Shown: piece after piece, positions 45,121 to 54,802 of the stretch | Layout: every line of letters starts with the position of its first letter | Numbering within the stretch: position 1 is the first letter of the stretch | NCBI RefSeq assembly: GCF_014641695.1 | Contig: NZ_BMIF01000001.1 | Location: forward strand, 682,001 to 746,000 | Direction of reading: 5' to 3' | Source of the DNA: Nitratireductor aestuarii | GTDB lineage: Bacteria > Pseudomonadota > Alphaproteobacteria > Rhizobiales > Rhizobiaceae | Length of the DNA stretch: 64,000 bases | The notes under the pieces: generated by a model | What the model was told of the DNA's origin: nothing | The model's database searches: none | The model's input: the letters and a program-made list of their open reading frames with translations, nothing else | Translations under genes and position numbers: made by a program

Positions 45121-46878
45121 TTAGCGCATTTCTGCCGGTGCTTCTGCCCCAATCAATGCAAGACCGGATGACAATACATCCAACACGGCCTGCACCAATC
45201 CCAGCCTGGCGGTCGTCAACTCTCGGTCGTTAACCTTAAGAAAACGTAAGCTTTCCGTATCCGTGCCTCTATTCCATTGACCATGGAGCATGCTGGCAAG
45301 GTCGTAAAGGTAGAATGCAACGCGGTGTGGCTCCATCGCCTGGGCAGCACCCTCGACCATTCTCGGGTACTCGACCAGCTTCCGGATCAACGCCAATTCT
45401 CCTTCATCTACAAGGAGATGCGCGTTTTTCTTGAGGCCGTCACGGGCAACGTCGAGATCACCAAACTGCTCTTTAGCCTGCCGGAAGACCGAGTGGCAGC
45501 GGGCCGACGCATACTGGACATAAAATACCGGATTATCTTTCGACTGCTCGGTGACCTTCTGGAAATCGAAGTCCAGCGGCGCGTCGCTCTTACGGTAAAG
45601 CATCATGAAACGGACCGGATCACGACCGACTTCATCGATCACGTCGCGCAGCGTGACGAACTCGCCGGAGCGCTTCGACATGCGTACGGGCTCGCCGGCG
45701 CGGAACAGCTTGACCAGCTGGCAGAGCAATACGGTTAATTCGAGCTTACCACCGGACAGCGCACGGGCGAGCGCTTCGAGACGCTTCACATAGCCACCGT
45801 GGTCAGCGCCAAGAATGTAGATGAGGTGCTCGAAGCCGCGCTCGTACTTGTCCTTCATGTAGGCCACGTCGGCGGCGAAATAGGTGAAGCTGCCGTCAGA
45901 CTTGATCAACGGACGGTCGATGTCGTCACCGACGTCAGTCGAGCGGAACAGCGTCTGCTCACGATCTTCCCAGTCCTCGGGCAACTGGCCCTTCGGAGGC
46001 GGCAGCGTACCCTTGTAGACATGGCCCTTCAGCGTCAGGTCGTTGATCGCCGAACGGATCGCGCCGCCGTTTGCTGCATGCAGCGAGCGCTCGGAGAAGA
46101 ACACGTCATGATGCACATTGAGCGCGGCAAGATCGTCGCGGATCATAGCCATCATTGCATCGATTGCTCGATCCTTGACGATGGAAAGCGCTTCCTGCTC
46201 CGGCATTTCGAGGAGCTTCGTGCCGAATTCCTTGGCAAGCGCCTGCCCCACCGGCACCAGATAGTCGCCCGGATAGAGACCGGCCGGGATCTCGTCGATC
46301 TTCTCGCCCAGCGCCTCGCGGTAGCGCAGCAACACGGAGCGGCCCAGAACGTCGATCTGCGCACCTGCGTCATTGATGTAATATTCGCGTGTGACGTCGT
46401 ATCCGGCAAAGGCCATCAGATTGGCCAGCGCATCGCCGACGACCGCGCCGCGGCAATGGCCGACGTGCATCGGACCGGTCGGATTCGCCGACACATATTC
46501 CACGTTGATCTTCTTGCCGCCGCCGAGCGTCGAGCGGCCGTATTCAGTACCGCTGTCGAGAATCTCGCCGAGGCGGGCATGCCAGAAGGACTGGGCGAGC
46601 CTCAGGTTGACGAATCCGGGACCGGCAACGCTGGTCTCGGCAACGTCTGCATCCTTGGCGAGTTCAGCTGCCAGCTTCTCTGCCAGCGCGCGCGGATTCT
46701 CACCCACGGCCTTCGCCAGAACCATCGCTGCGTTGGTGGCAAGGTCGCCATGGCTCGCATCGCGCGGAGGCTCCACGGTCACGCGGGTAACGTCAAGAAT
46801 ACCGCCGTCCTTCGGCTGCAAGCCAAGTGTTTCAATGGCCTTCTTTACCCGAGCGGAGAAGTCAGCGAAGATGTTCAT
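45121..46878 (-). CDS. argS: Arginyl-tRNA synthetase
   Basis: A 585-residue class I synthetase. The HIGH-type motif is [15 protein letters not shown] (about residue 125) and the KMSKS-type region is [15 protein letters not shown]. The C-terminal DALR anticodon domain includes [16 protein letters not shown]. The frame extends upstream to 46914, but [15 protein letters not shown] at 46878 is the family's usual beginning. It follows dgt by 54 bases. Confidence 0.95.
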   Translation of the reverse strand: MNIFADFSARVKKAIETLGLQPKDGGILDVTRVTVEPPRDASHGDLATNAAMVLAKAVGENPRALAEKLAAELAKDADVAETSVAGPGFVNLRLAQSFWHARLGEILDSGTEYGRSTLGGGKKINVEYVSANPTGPMHVGHCRGAVVGDALANLMAFAGYDVTREYYINDAGAQIDVLGRSVLLRYREALGEKIDEIPAGLYPGDYLVPVGQALAKEFGTKLLEMPEQEALSIVKDRAIDAMMAMIRDDLAALNVHHDVFFSERSLHAANGGAIRSAINDLTLKGHVYKGTLPPPKGQLPEDWEDREQTLFRSTDVGDDIDRPLIKSDGSFTYFAADVAYMKDKYERGFEHLIYILGADHGGYVKRLEALARALSGGKLELTVLLCQLVKLFRAGEPVRMSKRSGEFVTLRDVIDEVGRDPVRFMMLYRKSDAPLDFDFQKVTEQSKDNPVFYVQYASARCHSVFRQAKEQFGDLDVARDGLKKNAHLLVDEGELALIRKLVEYPRMVEGAAQAMEPHRVAFYLYDLASMLHGQWNRGTDTESLRFLKVNDRELTTARLGLVQAVLDVLSSGLALIGAEAPAEMR

Positions 46879-46932
46879 AGGTACTGGTCCAGTTCCTTGG
46901 AATGCGCAAGACACGCGGTAGCAGGCAGCGCC

Positions 46933-48153
46933 CTATCGCAATTCTGGTGTATGGTCAAACAAACGCTGATGTTCCTTCAGCGCGTAGGTATCGGTCATCC
47001 CCGCCAGAAAATCGGCGATAGCCATTGCCTTCTCCGCTTCTTCCGCCTCGTCGAGCCCCGCGCACCAATCCTCCGGCATAAGGCTCGTGTCCTGGAAAAA
47101 GGCGTCGAAAAGGTCGCGCACCACCTGGTCCGCCTTGGCACGCACTATAACCACGGACGGATGCCGGTAGAGATTCTTGTAGAGGAACTTCTTCAGTTCC
47201 CTCTCCTCTTCCGCCATCCCGTCCGAAAAGGCAACGATCGTCTCCCCAGCCTGACGCACGGCATCCGCCGACTGCGGCGCAATGCGCTCCAGCTTGGCCT
47301 TGGCCGTGACGATCACGTCCTCCACCATCATGGTGATTTGCCGGCGTACGAGCTCGTGGGTCGTGCGCGAGTCATCAAGGCCCGGGTAACGGTTGCGAAC
47401 CGCGGCTAGGATTCGTCCCGGCAAGGACACCCCTTCGAGCATCGGCAGCGTCAGCAACCCTGCCCTGAGCCCATCATCAATATCATGCGCATTATAGGCG
47501 ATGTCGTCGGCGATCGCGGCACATTGCGCCTCAAGGCTGGCGTGGCTCGCAAGCTGCAGGTCGTTCAAGGCGTTGTAGGAGAGGATCGATCCCGGAACCG
47601 GCCCCTTCAGGCCATTGCCGAAAGCATCCGTCAGCGGCCCGTTGTGCTTGACCAGACCTTCCAGCGTCTCCCACGACAGGTTGAGCCCGTCGAACTCCGC
47701 GTAGCGCTGTTCCAGCTTCGTCACGATCCGCAGCGACTGCGCGTTGTGGTCGAACCCGCCCCAGGCCGCCATCTTGGCGTTGAGCGCGTCTTCACCCGTA
47801 TGGCCGAATGGCGTGTGGCCGAAATCGTGCACAAGGGCGATGGCCTCCGCCAGGTCCTCGTCGCAGCAGAGCGCGCGCGCCAGCGCACGGGCGATCTGCG
47901 CCACCTCGATCGTATGGGTGAGGCGCTCGCGGAAATGATCGCCTTCATGGGCGATGAACACCTGCGTCTTGTGCTTCAAGCGCCGGAAGGCAGTGGAATG
48001 GATGATCCGGTCCCGGTCGCGCTGATAGGGCGTTCTCGTCGGGCTCGCCGGTTCAGGATGCAGGCGTCCCCGCGTCTTCGCGGGATCGCAGGCGTAGGCA
48101 GCACGGGGACGGTATCCGAAGCCGATGCTGTCGAGGGAAGAAGAAATGGTCAT
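46933..48153 (-). CDS. dgt: Deoxyguanosinetriphosphate triphosphohydrolase-like protein
   Basis: A 406-residue HD-domain phosphohydrolase that splits dNTPs to nucleosides and triphosphate. HD ligands appear in [31 protein letters not shown] (the HD pair) and [16 protein letters not shown]. The N-terminal part ends in [23 protein letters not shown] 48153 is taken over the longer frame to 48318, because the extra part would cover the divergent erpA start. Confidence 0.92.
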   Translation of the reverse strand: MTISSSLDSIGFGYRPRAAYACDPAKTRGRLHPEPASPTRTPYQRDRDRIIHSTAFRRLKHKTQVFIAHEGDHFRERLTHTIEVAQIARALARALCCDEDLAEAIALVHDFGHTPFGHTGEDALNAKMAAWGGFDHNAQSLRIVTKLEQRYAEFDGLNLSWETLEGLVKHNGPLTDAFGNGLKGPVPGSILSYNALNDLQLASHASLEAQCAAIADDIAYNAHDIDDGLRAGLLTLPMLEGVSLPGRILAAVRNRYPGLDDSRTTHELVRRQITMMVEDVIVTAKAKLERIAPQSADAVRQAGETIVAFSDGMAEEERELKKFLYKNLYRHPSVVIVRAKADQVVRDLFDAFFQDTSLMPEDWCAGLDEAEEAEKAMAIADFLAGMTDTYALKEHQRLFDHTPELR

Positions 48154-48223
48154 TGTGCCGCTTGTTGACTTGATGCCCTCGCGTTCATACCTATGGCAGA
48201 TAGGCGAATGCAAGGTGATCTCC

Positions 48224-48574
48224 ATGGGCATTGATGCGAAGTCCGACATGAAGAGTGTGACGTTGACGGAGTCTGCCGCCGCGCGCATCAAACAGATCAT
48301 TGCGGAAGAACCGGACAAGATCGCGCTGCGCGTTGCCGTGGATGGCGGTGGCTGCTCGGGTTTTTCCTATCGCATAGAGCTTACCGACGCGAAAAACGCC
48401 GATGATATCGTCTTCGAGCGCGACGGCGCCCAGCTCTTTATCGACGAGATCTCCCTCATCTATATGGGCGGTTCGGTCGTCGATTTTGTCGATGACCTGA
48501 TTGGCCAGTCCTTCCACATCGAGAACCCCAACGCGGTTGCCTCTTGCGGCTGCGGAACGAGTTTTTCCATTTGA
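48224..48574 (+). CDS. erpA: ErpA-like A-type iron-sulfur carrier
   Basis: A 116-residue HesB/IscA-family protein with cysteines in [15 protein letters not shown] and [10 protein letters not shown]. It delivers Fe-S clusters to apoproteins. AAGGTGAT stands seven bases before ATG 48224; the longer frame from 48125 would overlap dgt. The dgt/erpA divergent pair is common in Rhizobiales. It is distinct from SufA (6897), which lies in the suf operon. Confidence 0.88.
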   Translation: MGIDAKSDMKSVTLTESAAARIKQIIAEEPDKIALRVAVDGGGCSGFSYRIELTDAKNADDIVFERDGAQLFIDEISLIYMGGSVVDFVDDLIGQSFHIENPNAVASCGCGTSFSI

Positions 48575-48660
48575 GCCGGCCATGACCGGCTACTGACACC
48601 AGGGGATGGCCTTTGCGGCAATAATTTCCTAAGAGTGTCTCCAACGATAGAGTTTTATGA

Positions 48661-48689
48661 AGCGGCTGGGAGCAGCCGCTCATTTTTTT
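48661..48689 (+). terminator. Intrinsic terminator of erpA
   Basis: AGCGGCTG and CAGCCGCT arms with loop GGAG are followed by CA and seven T residues, 11 bases before the next start codon. Confidence 0.85.
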
Positions 48690-48700
48690 GAGACAATGCG

Positions 48701-50101
48701 ATGAGTGTGCTGGAAGCGGAAACGCGGCTGCAGCGTCAGAATCCTTGGTTTGCGGAAATCAAGGCCACCTTGGCTTTGGCCTGGCCCATGGTGCTGACCA
48801 ACCTTGCCCAAACGGCGATGACGGCGACCGACGTCATGCTGCTTGGCCGCCTTTCGCCGGAAGCGCTCGCTGCCGGTACCCTCGGCCACAACCTCTATTT
48901 CATGTTCACCATCTGCGGGATGGGCCTTGTGCTCGCGTCCTCGCCGATGATGGCGCGTGCGATTGGCGGCAAGTATCGCATGGTGCGCGACGTGCGCCGC
49001 ACCGTGCGTCAGGCGCTGTGGCTGGCTGTCGCCATCTGCATGATCATGTGGACAATTCTCTGGTGGACCGAGGACATCCTGCTCCTGGTCACCAACAATC
49101 CGCCGCTGAGCAAGGCAGCCAGCGAATATATGCGCACGCTGCAATGGGCGATGCTGCCGTTCTTCTGCTACATCGTCCTGCGCTCATTCATCGCCGCACT
49201 CGAGCGTCCACGCTGGGCGCTGGTCATTGCGCTGACGGCGGTTGCCTTCAACGCGCTTGCTGCATGGACACTGATCTTCGGCAAGTTCGGTTTTCCGCAG
49301 CTTGGGCTTTACGGCGCGGGCCTCGCCACCAGCATGTCGAGCCTGCTCCTGTTCGTTGGGCTCGTTCTGGTCGTCACCCTTGACCGTCAATTCCGCCGCT
49401 TCCAGCTGTTCGGCAACTTCTGGCGGCCAGACTGGCCGCGCTTCAAGACCATGCTGCGGCTGGGACTGCCGATCTCGGCGATCATGGCGTTCGAGGTCTC
49501 GATCTTCAACATCGCGGGCATGCTGATGGGCCGCTTCGACACAGCGACCGTGGCAGCCCACAGCATCGCGATCTCCATTGCCTCCATCAGCTTCATGTTC
49601 CCCATGGGGCTCGGACAGGCGGTGACCGTTCGCGTCGGACGCGCGATAGGACGCGGCGACATTGTTGGCGTGGAGCGGGCTGGCTGGGCCACGCTGGTCC
49701 TCAGCATCCTTTTCATGGCCTTCATGGCGACGCTGATGCTGGTCGTGCCGCATACGCTGATCGGCCTCTTCCTTAACGTCAACGCGCCGGAGAACCAGGC
49801 CGTGGTGACTACAGCAACGCTCTTCCTGGTGTTCGCGGCAATCTTCCAGATCGCCGATGGCGCGCAGGCGGTGACTGCCGGCATGCTGCGCGGTCTGCAC
49901 GACACGACGCTGCCCATGATCTACGCTGGCCTCGGTTACTGGGTGATCGGGCTGACGCTGAGCCTCGTTCTCGGCTTCTATTTCGATCTCGGCGGCGCCG
50001 GCATCTGGACAGGCCTCTGCGTCGGTCTTCTGGTCGTGGCCGTACTTCTGCACTTCCGCTGGGTCAATCGGCTCCGGCATCTCAAGTCCACGCGGGCATA
50101 A
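48701..50101 (+). CDS. MATE-family multidrug/metabolite exporter
   Basis: A 466-residue membrane protein with about 12 hydrophobic segments in two MATE repeats. Family wording includes LAWPMVLTNLAQTAMTATDV with MLLGRLSPEALAAGTLG near the start, and GLPISAIMAFEVSIFNIAG at the second repeat. MATE proteins export cationic compounds using Na+ or H+. The substrate is unknown. No strong ribosome site is seen before ATG 48701, which lies just past the erpA terminator. Confidence 0.9.
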   Translation: MSVLEAETRLQRQNPWFAEIKATLALAWPMVLTNLAQTAMTATDVMLLGRLSPEALAAGTLGHNLYFMFTICGMGLVLASSPMMARAIGGKYRMVRDVRRTVRQALWLAVAICMIMWTILWWTEDILLLVTNNPPLSKAASEYMRTLQWAMLPFFCYIVLRSFIAALERPRWALVIALTAVAFNALAAWTLIFGKFGFPQLGLYGAGLATSMSSLLLFVGLVLVVTLDRQFRRFQLFGNFWRPDWPRFKTMLRLGLPISAIMAFEVSIFNIAGMLMGRFDTATVAAHSIAISIASISFMFPMGLGQAVTVRVGRAIGRGDIVGVERAGWATLVLSILFMAFMATLMLVVPHTLIGLFLNVNAPENQAVVTTATLFLVFAAIFQIADGAQAVTAGMLRGLHDTTLPMIYAGLGYWVIGLTLSLVLGFYFDLGGAGIWTGLCVGLLVVAVLLHFRWVNRLRHLKSTRA

Positions 50102-50183
50102 ACCCCGCGCTTCGGTTGCCTTCTCTTTCTCCGATCCCGTGCTATCCTCACGCTGTCAGTAGTCGGATGATCGAGGAGGCACC

Positions 50184-51230
50184 ATGAAGCCCATCTACCT
50201 GCTCGCGGCCGCGGCCATGCTTGCTCCCATGCAGCTTGCGCCCGCACTGGCTCAGGAAGCGCCCCCCTATCTCGACGACCGCTCCAATCCCCGGCAGCTG
50301 ATCCGTTCGCTCTACAACGCCATCAACCGGCACGAATATGGCCGCGCGTTCAGCTACTTCAGCAATCCCCCGTCACCCTCTTTCGAAGATTATGAAAAAG
50401 GCTTTGCCGACACGGAGAGCGTAGAGCTGGTGACCGGCCTGCCTGCGGAAGATGCCGGAGCCGGTACAGTCCACTACACGCTTCCGGTGGCGATCCGCTC
50501 CACCAGTACGAGCGGCGAGTCCAGGGTGTTTGCAGGCTGCTACACGCTGAAGCTCTCAAGCCCGACGGCGCAGACCACGCCCTACACACCGCTCACCGTC
50601 GAGGAAGGAGAACTCCGCCCGGCAGAAGGCGAACTCGAAGATGTGCTGCCCACCCGCTGTAACAACGATGAGCCGGAACGCGAGGCCGACGCCCTTCTGA
50701 TGCAGGAAGCGCGCGAAGCCTTTGTCGCGATCTACGGCAAGGAATGCGAGGTAACGGAAGCTGAACAGGAAGCACCGGTGCATCATCAGCTCACCTGGCG
50801 GCCTTCCTACGCTTCCGAAGACAGCCCGGATGAAGTTGCCCATCTCTTCCGCTTCTTCTGCTATCGCGGCGCTTACAACGAGATCCACGTCTACCTGATG
50901 ACGAACGAAGCGACTGGCACCATCCGCCCCCTCACATTCGCCTCGCCCGAGCTCGACATCCAGTACGAAGATGATGACAGCGAAAAGGCGGCAACGGACA
51001 TCCGCATCGTCGGCTATCAGACTGAAAACATGCTGGTGAACTCGGATTATGATCCGCAGACGATGAGCATCATCTCACATTCCAAGTGGCGCGGGCTCGG
51101 CGACGCATCCTCCATCGGCACATGGCTCTTCCGTCAGGGGCAATTCTCGCTGGTGAAGTATGAGGTTGATCCGTCCTATGACGGTGAGATCGAACCGGTC
51201 ACGGTGCTCGACTATGAGCAGGCACCCTGA
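50184..51230 (+). CDS. Secreted DUF1176-like protein
   Basis: A 348-residue protein with a clear signal peptide (cut near ALA|QEAPP, residue 23), so likely periplasmic. The N-terminal third (LIRSLYNAINRHEYGRAFSY) resembles stress-type scaffold segments. The C-terminal half (FFCYRGAYNEIHVYLM, SKWRGLGDASSIGTWLFRQG, DPSYDGEIEPVTV) looks like DUF1176. Several cysteines suggest disulphides. GGAGG lies six bases before the ATG. The stop is adjacent to the stop of the convergent gene. Family assignment is from memory of the pattern. Confidence 0.65.
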   Translation: MKPIYLLAAAAMLAPMQLAPALAQEAPPYLDDRSNPRQLIRSLYNAINRHEYGRAFSYFSNPPSPSFEDYEKGFADTESVELVTGLPAEDAGAGTVHYTLPVAIRSTSTSGESRVFAGCYTLKLSSPTAQTTPYTPLTVEEGELRPAEGELEDVLPTRCNNDEPEREADALLMQEAREAFVAIYGKECEVTEAEQEAPVHHQLTWRPSYASEDSPDEVAHLFRFFCYRGAYNEIHVYLMTNEATGTIRPLTFASPELDIQYEDDDSEKAATDIRIVGYQTENMLVNSDYDPQTMSIISHSKWRGLGDASSIGTWLFRQGQFSLVKYEVDPSYDGEIEPVTVLDYEQAP

Positions 51231-52100
51231 CTAGCGTGAAGACAGAAGCCAGTTGATGCTGTCGCGCCAGTCGATCATCCGGATGGGCGTACCGTGGCTG
51301 CCCGTCTCGAAGCGCACGAAGCGGAGCGGGTAACCCGGCATCGCCTTGCGCACCTTGCGATAGAAATCCTCCTGCGCCTCGACTGGAAATACCTTGTCGC
51401 GGCTGCCATGCGCCAGCACGATCGGCACGCGCCGCCTGATCGCCTCCACCTTGCGGAAGTCGTTGTTCCACATCGATCCCAGGAACAGCATACCGGCAAG
51501 TCCCGCCGTCACATCAGGCTGGCCTGCCAGCTGCCAGCAGAGCGCCCCACCCATGGAACCGCAGGCGAGGATGACCGCAGCACCGGGTGAAGCCGAACGG
51601 TAGTGTGAGATCAGCGCGGAGATCTGCGCGCGCCCCCGCGCTTCGAAGTCCACGACATCGGGCGATAGATAAAGCCCGTCATTGCGGACCATCAGGTTCT
51701 TGATGCGGTTGAAGTTGCCGCCGAACGTATAGTCGTTGACGCCCTGTTGCCGGTTGCCGCCCTTCCCGTGCAGGTAGATGGTGATGACCCGGGCGCCCTT
51801 CTCCCTGCCCACAGCAACGTAGTTCAGCTTGCCCAAGGGCGTCTCGATCGCCGCTTCGCGCTGAACACGGCGCGGCGCAAGATCGACATAGCTCCGCTGC
51901 ACGCGCCGCTCCGGCACCTCATCGCGCTCGTTGATGTCGCGCAGTTCGCGATAATCGACAGTGACATGAGCGCCATTGTCCGCCACGGCGAGGATGCCTG
52001 GATAGGCAAAGAGCTTGTCCTTGAAGGGTGCCAGCTCAAGGGCTGCCGCAGGAGCGGCGATCAAAACAGAAGCGATAACCGCGAGCGCTACCGCCCTCAA
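51231..52100 (-). CDS. Secreted alpha/beta-hydrolase
   Basis: A 289-residue protein with a signal peptide (about 20 residues, ending AAPAAAL). The hydrolase triad is visible: Ser in ACGSMGGALCW, Asp in AHGSRDKVFPVE and His in TGSHGTPIRM. LHGKGGNRQQG is the oxyanion region. The start is TTG, overlapping the stop of the upstream gene (TTGA), so it is the last gene of the molybdenum-maturation operon. Its substrate and link to that operon are unknown. Confidence 0.78.
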   Translation of the reverse strand: MRAVALAVIASVLIAAPAAALELAPFKDKLFAYPGILAVADNGAHVTVDYRELRDINERDEVPERRVQRSYVDLAPRRVQREAAIETPLGKLNYVAVGREKGARVITIYLHGKGGNRQQGVNDYTFGGNFNRIKNLMVRNDGLYLSPDVVDFEARGRAQISALISHYRSASPGAAVILACGSMGGALCWQLAGQPDVTAGLAGMLFLGSMWNNDFRKVEAIRRRVPIVLAHGSRDKVFPVEAQEDFYRKVRKAMPGYPLRFVRFETGSHGTPIRMIDWRDSINWLLSSR

Positions 52101-53707
52101 GGCCGCAGCACTCCGCCGGCCGCCGCCAGCGCTTCCGGCGTGTCGACATCGATGCTGGCGGCAGGTCCAAGCTCCACGTCAATCACTTCAAGCGGTGCGG
52201 TTTCAACAATCTGCCGTGCGCCCGTATCGCCTTCCAGAAGATCGATTTCGGAGAAGAGCGAGCGCGGAAGGATGACGGGATTGCCGCGCTTGCCCGAATG
52301 GGTCGCGCGGACGATCGCGGTGCCACCAGACTTCACGAAGGCCTCGATCATCCGGTCGAGATCCTCGGTTGTCACACCCGGCATGTCCGCCAGCATGATG
52401 AGCGCACCCGAGGCAGACGGCGGCAGCACGTGGATGCCAGCCTTGAGCGAGGTCGAAAGCCCCTCCACGTAATCCGGATTGCGCACCTGCTTGATGTTCA
52501 ATCCGTCCAGCAATGGTGAAATTTCATCCGCCTGGTGACCGAGGACAGCGACTGATCCTGCCGCCTTGCTCTCCATCAGGCGGGCTGCGGAGCGGCGCAC
52601 CAGACGCTCGCCGTCAAACTCGGAGAGAAGCTTGTTGCCGATGCCCATCCGGCGCGACCGACCAGCGGCGAGCAGCATCGCCCAAACCTGAACGGGGTGC
52701 TTTTTTGGGCTCGCCTCGCGCAACTGCGGACGCGTCGGAATTTCCATGAGAAGTCCTCCCACGCCCATGCCCGCGATTGTATCGGGCGTGACGTCAATAT
52801 CCGCGATGATCCGGTCGAGCACCCAATCGAAACCGTTGAGCTTGGGGCTTCTGGCGCAACCGGGAGCGCCGAGCACCGGCTTGCCATCAAGGTTGCCCAC
52901 CACCAGCAGGTTGCCCGGATCCACCGGCATGCCAACGCGCGAGACCTGCCCTCCAGCAAGACGGATTGCAGCCGGGATGACATCCTCGTCATCACAGACA
53001 GCCGAAGCGCCGAAGACGAGCACCATGTCAGAGGTCTTCGCCTGCTCGCGGATCGCTTCAGCGACGGCGCTTGCCTCGTGCGCGGTTCGCAGCTCGCCAA
53101 CGATTACGCTGTTGGAGCGCGCGAGCCGCCCTTCCGTCACATGGGCGGTCTTGTCGAGCACGCTGGGCTTGAGCGTCGGCAGCTTCGTCTGCACGAGACC
53201 TACCTTGCGCGGTCGGAACGGTTTTACGGAAAAGGCCTCGCGGCCACGGCAGATTGTCTCGACCTGTGCCACCAGATGTTCGGGCACGGCAAAGGGAATG
53301 ATCTTGACGGTCGCAACCATACGGCCCGCATCCACCTGCGCGTTCGCCTCAAGCGTGGCGATGGTGATGGCCGGATCAACGCCATTGATGGCATTGATGA
53401 GATGGCGGTCGACGGTAAAAATCCCGGCCTCCGTCGCATGCAGGTTCACGCGACCAGTCGCCGGTGGACGTTTCTCCACGTTCTCAAACAGCAGCGCCGA
53501 TGCAATACGCGCTGCGGCTGAGTCTTCATCGAGATCATCTGCATCGAGCAGCGCGGCCGAGACTTCCTCGATACCCGCCGAACGCAGGTAGACAATGTCC
53601 TCAGCCGTCAGTCGATGGGCCTTGGAGAGGCGCCGTTCCCCGGTATTGACCGCATGCGCGAGAAGAGCGCCTTCAGCCTCCTCTGTTCTGAAGAGTCCGA
53701 ATTTCAA
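52097..53707 (-). CDS. Fusion: molybdopterin-binding domain plus MocA-like nucleotidyltransferase
   Basis: A 536-residue two-domain protein. Residues about 1-330 form a MoeA/MogA-like molybdopterin-binding domain (LVFGASAVCDDEDVIPAAIR, MPVDPGNLLVVG, GAPGCARSPKLNGFDWVLDR). Residues about 345-536 form a MobA/MocA-type transferase (MLLAAGRSRRMGIGNKLLSE, MLADMPGVTTEDLDRM, SGKRGNPVILPRSLF). MocA makes molybdopterin cytosine dinucleotide, the cofactor of xanthine-oxidase-family enzymes. The start is TTG, overlapping the xdhC stop by four bases, with GGGAGAAG upstream. Confidence 0.85.
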   Translation of the reverse strand: MKFGLFRTEEAEGALLAHAVNTGERRLSKAHRLTAEDIVYLRSAGIEEVSAALLDADDLDEDSAAARIASALLFENVEKRPPATGRVNLHATEAGIFTVDRHLINAINGVDPAITIATLEANAQVDAGRMVATVKIIPFAVPEHLVAQVETICRGREAFSVKPFRPRKVGLVQTKLPTLKPSVLDKTAHVTEGRLARSNSVIVGELRTAHEASAVAEAIREQAKTSDMVLVFGASAVCDDEDVIPAAIRLAGGQVSRVGMPVDPGNLLVVGNLDGKPVLGAPGCARSPKLNGFDWVLDRIIADIDVTPDTIAGMGVGGLLMEIPTRPQLREASPKKHPVQVWAMLLAAGRSRRMGIGNKLLSEFDGERLVRRSAARLMESKAAGSVAVLGHQADEISPLLDGLNIKQVRNPDYVEGLSTSLKAGIHVLPPSASGALIMLADMPGVTTEDLDRMIEAFVKSGGTAIVRATHSGKRGNPVILPRSLFSEIDLLEGDTGARQIVETAPLEVIDVELGPAASIDVDTPEALAAAGGVLRP

Positions 53708-54411
53708 GCCACTTCTCCCCTCTTGGATTCCAGCCCGCGCGTGCGCAGCGCCTGGATCACCTGTGCCAGCACCGCAACTGCAATCTCCTGCGGGCTAGCC
53801 GCACCAATATCGAGACCGATCGGCGCGTTGATGCGGGAGATTACCTCAGGCGTCAGTCCGGCCTCGGTCAGCCGCTCGACGCGCTTGGCATGGGTCTTCC
53901 GGCTGCCGAGCGCACCCACGTAGAAGCAACCCGACTCAAGGGCTGCCTTTAGCGGAAAATCATCGATCTTCGGATCATGCGTGACGGCAGCCACCGCTGA
54001 GTAAGGATCAAGCGGATTGTCCTTCAGCACCACTTCCGGCCATTCGGCATCGAGCCGCACGTCCGGGAATCGATCATCGGAAGCGAAGGCCGTGCGCGGA
54101 TCAATGATATGGACGTCGAATCCGGCGATCTTCGCCATCGGCGCCAGCGCCTGACTGATATGGACCGCCCCGATGATGACGAGGCGCGGCGGCGGCAGAT
54201 GCACATTGAGAAAGTAGCTGTGTCCATCCGCTTCCACACTGCCCGACTTGCCGGAGCGGAAGGCCTTGGCAATATGCTCGCCCAGTTCGCCAGCCACCTG
54301 ATCGCCTTCAGCCACCACGCGGTCGCGCCCATCTTCCAGATCGGTGAGCAGGGTGGCAGCACGCCTTGTGCGGCGATACTCATTCAGTTTCTTGAGAGAA
54401 TACGGATCCAT
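53704..54411 (-). CDS. xdhC: XdhC family protein, Rossmann (C-terminal) part
   Basis: A 235-residue protein carrying the XdhC Rossmann domain: RLVIIGAVHISQALAPMAKI, VHIIDPRTAFAS, AVAAVTHDPKIDDFPLKAAL and GALGSRKTHAKRVERL. XdhC binds Mo cofactor and aids its sulfuration and insertion. The XdhC/CoxI N-terminal domain is encoded by the separate upstream gene six bases away, so the usual protein is split in two here. It overlaps the MPT/MocA fusion gene by four bases. Confidence 0.85.
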   Translation of the reverse strand: MDPYSLKKLNEYRRTRRAATLLTDLEDGRDRVVAEGDQVAGELGEHIAKAFRSGKSGSVEADGHSYFLNVHLPPPRLVIIGAVHISQALAPMAKIAGFDVHIIDPRTAFASDDRFPDVRLDAEWPEVVLKDNPLDPYSAVAAVTHDPKIDDFPLKAALESGCFYVGALGSRKTHAKRVERLTEAGLTPEVISRINAPIGLDIGAASPQEIAVAVLAQVIQALRTRGLESKRGEVA

Positions 54412-54417
54412 TCCGGC

Positions 54418-54729
54418 TCAGCCCAACCGTTCCACATAAACCCTGATGCGCCCGCCGCAGGAGAGGCCCACCTGCCAGGCGGTCTCATCGGCAACGCCAA
54501 ACTCGATCATGCGCGGCTTGCCTTCCGCGATCACTTCCGAGGCTTCCGCGACCACGGCGCCCTCGACACACCCGCCGGAGACTGAGCCTTCGAAATTGCC
54601 GTCCGAATCGATGACAAGGTGACTACCGACCGGACGCGGCGCAGAACCCCACGTCTCCACGACCGTGGCGATGGCCACGTCGCGGCCCTCCTTCATCCAT
54701 TCCTCTGCAATCGTCAGTGGATCATTCAT
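54418..54729 (-). CDS. XdhC/CoxI N-terminal domain protein
   Basis: A 103-residue protein made only of the XdhC/CoxI domain: VAIATVVETWGSAPRPVGSH, then GSVSGGCVEGAVVAEA with the conserved cysteine and VGLSCGGRIRVYVE. It is the missing front part of the XdhC encoded next to it. AAGGGAG lies six bases before the ATG. It begins 73 bases after the CoxE-like gene. Confidence 0.87.
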   Translation of the reverse strand: MNDPLTIAEEWMKEGRDVAIATVVETWGSAPRPVGSHLVIDSDGNFEGSVSGGCVEGAVVAEASEVIAEGKPRMIEFGVADETAWQVGLSCGGRIRVYVERLG

Positions 54730-54802
54730 GTGCGTGCTCCCTTGTGGGATGGAGTCAACAGCTCAGGCTGATGACCTAGAACATGATGGCGACGCATTGT
54801 CA

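Noticed and set aside
53704-54729. Frameshifted xdhC pseudogene
   Set aside because: Both parts have proper stops, starts and ribosome sites and keep their conserved residues, so a true split gene is more likely.
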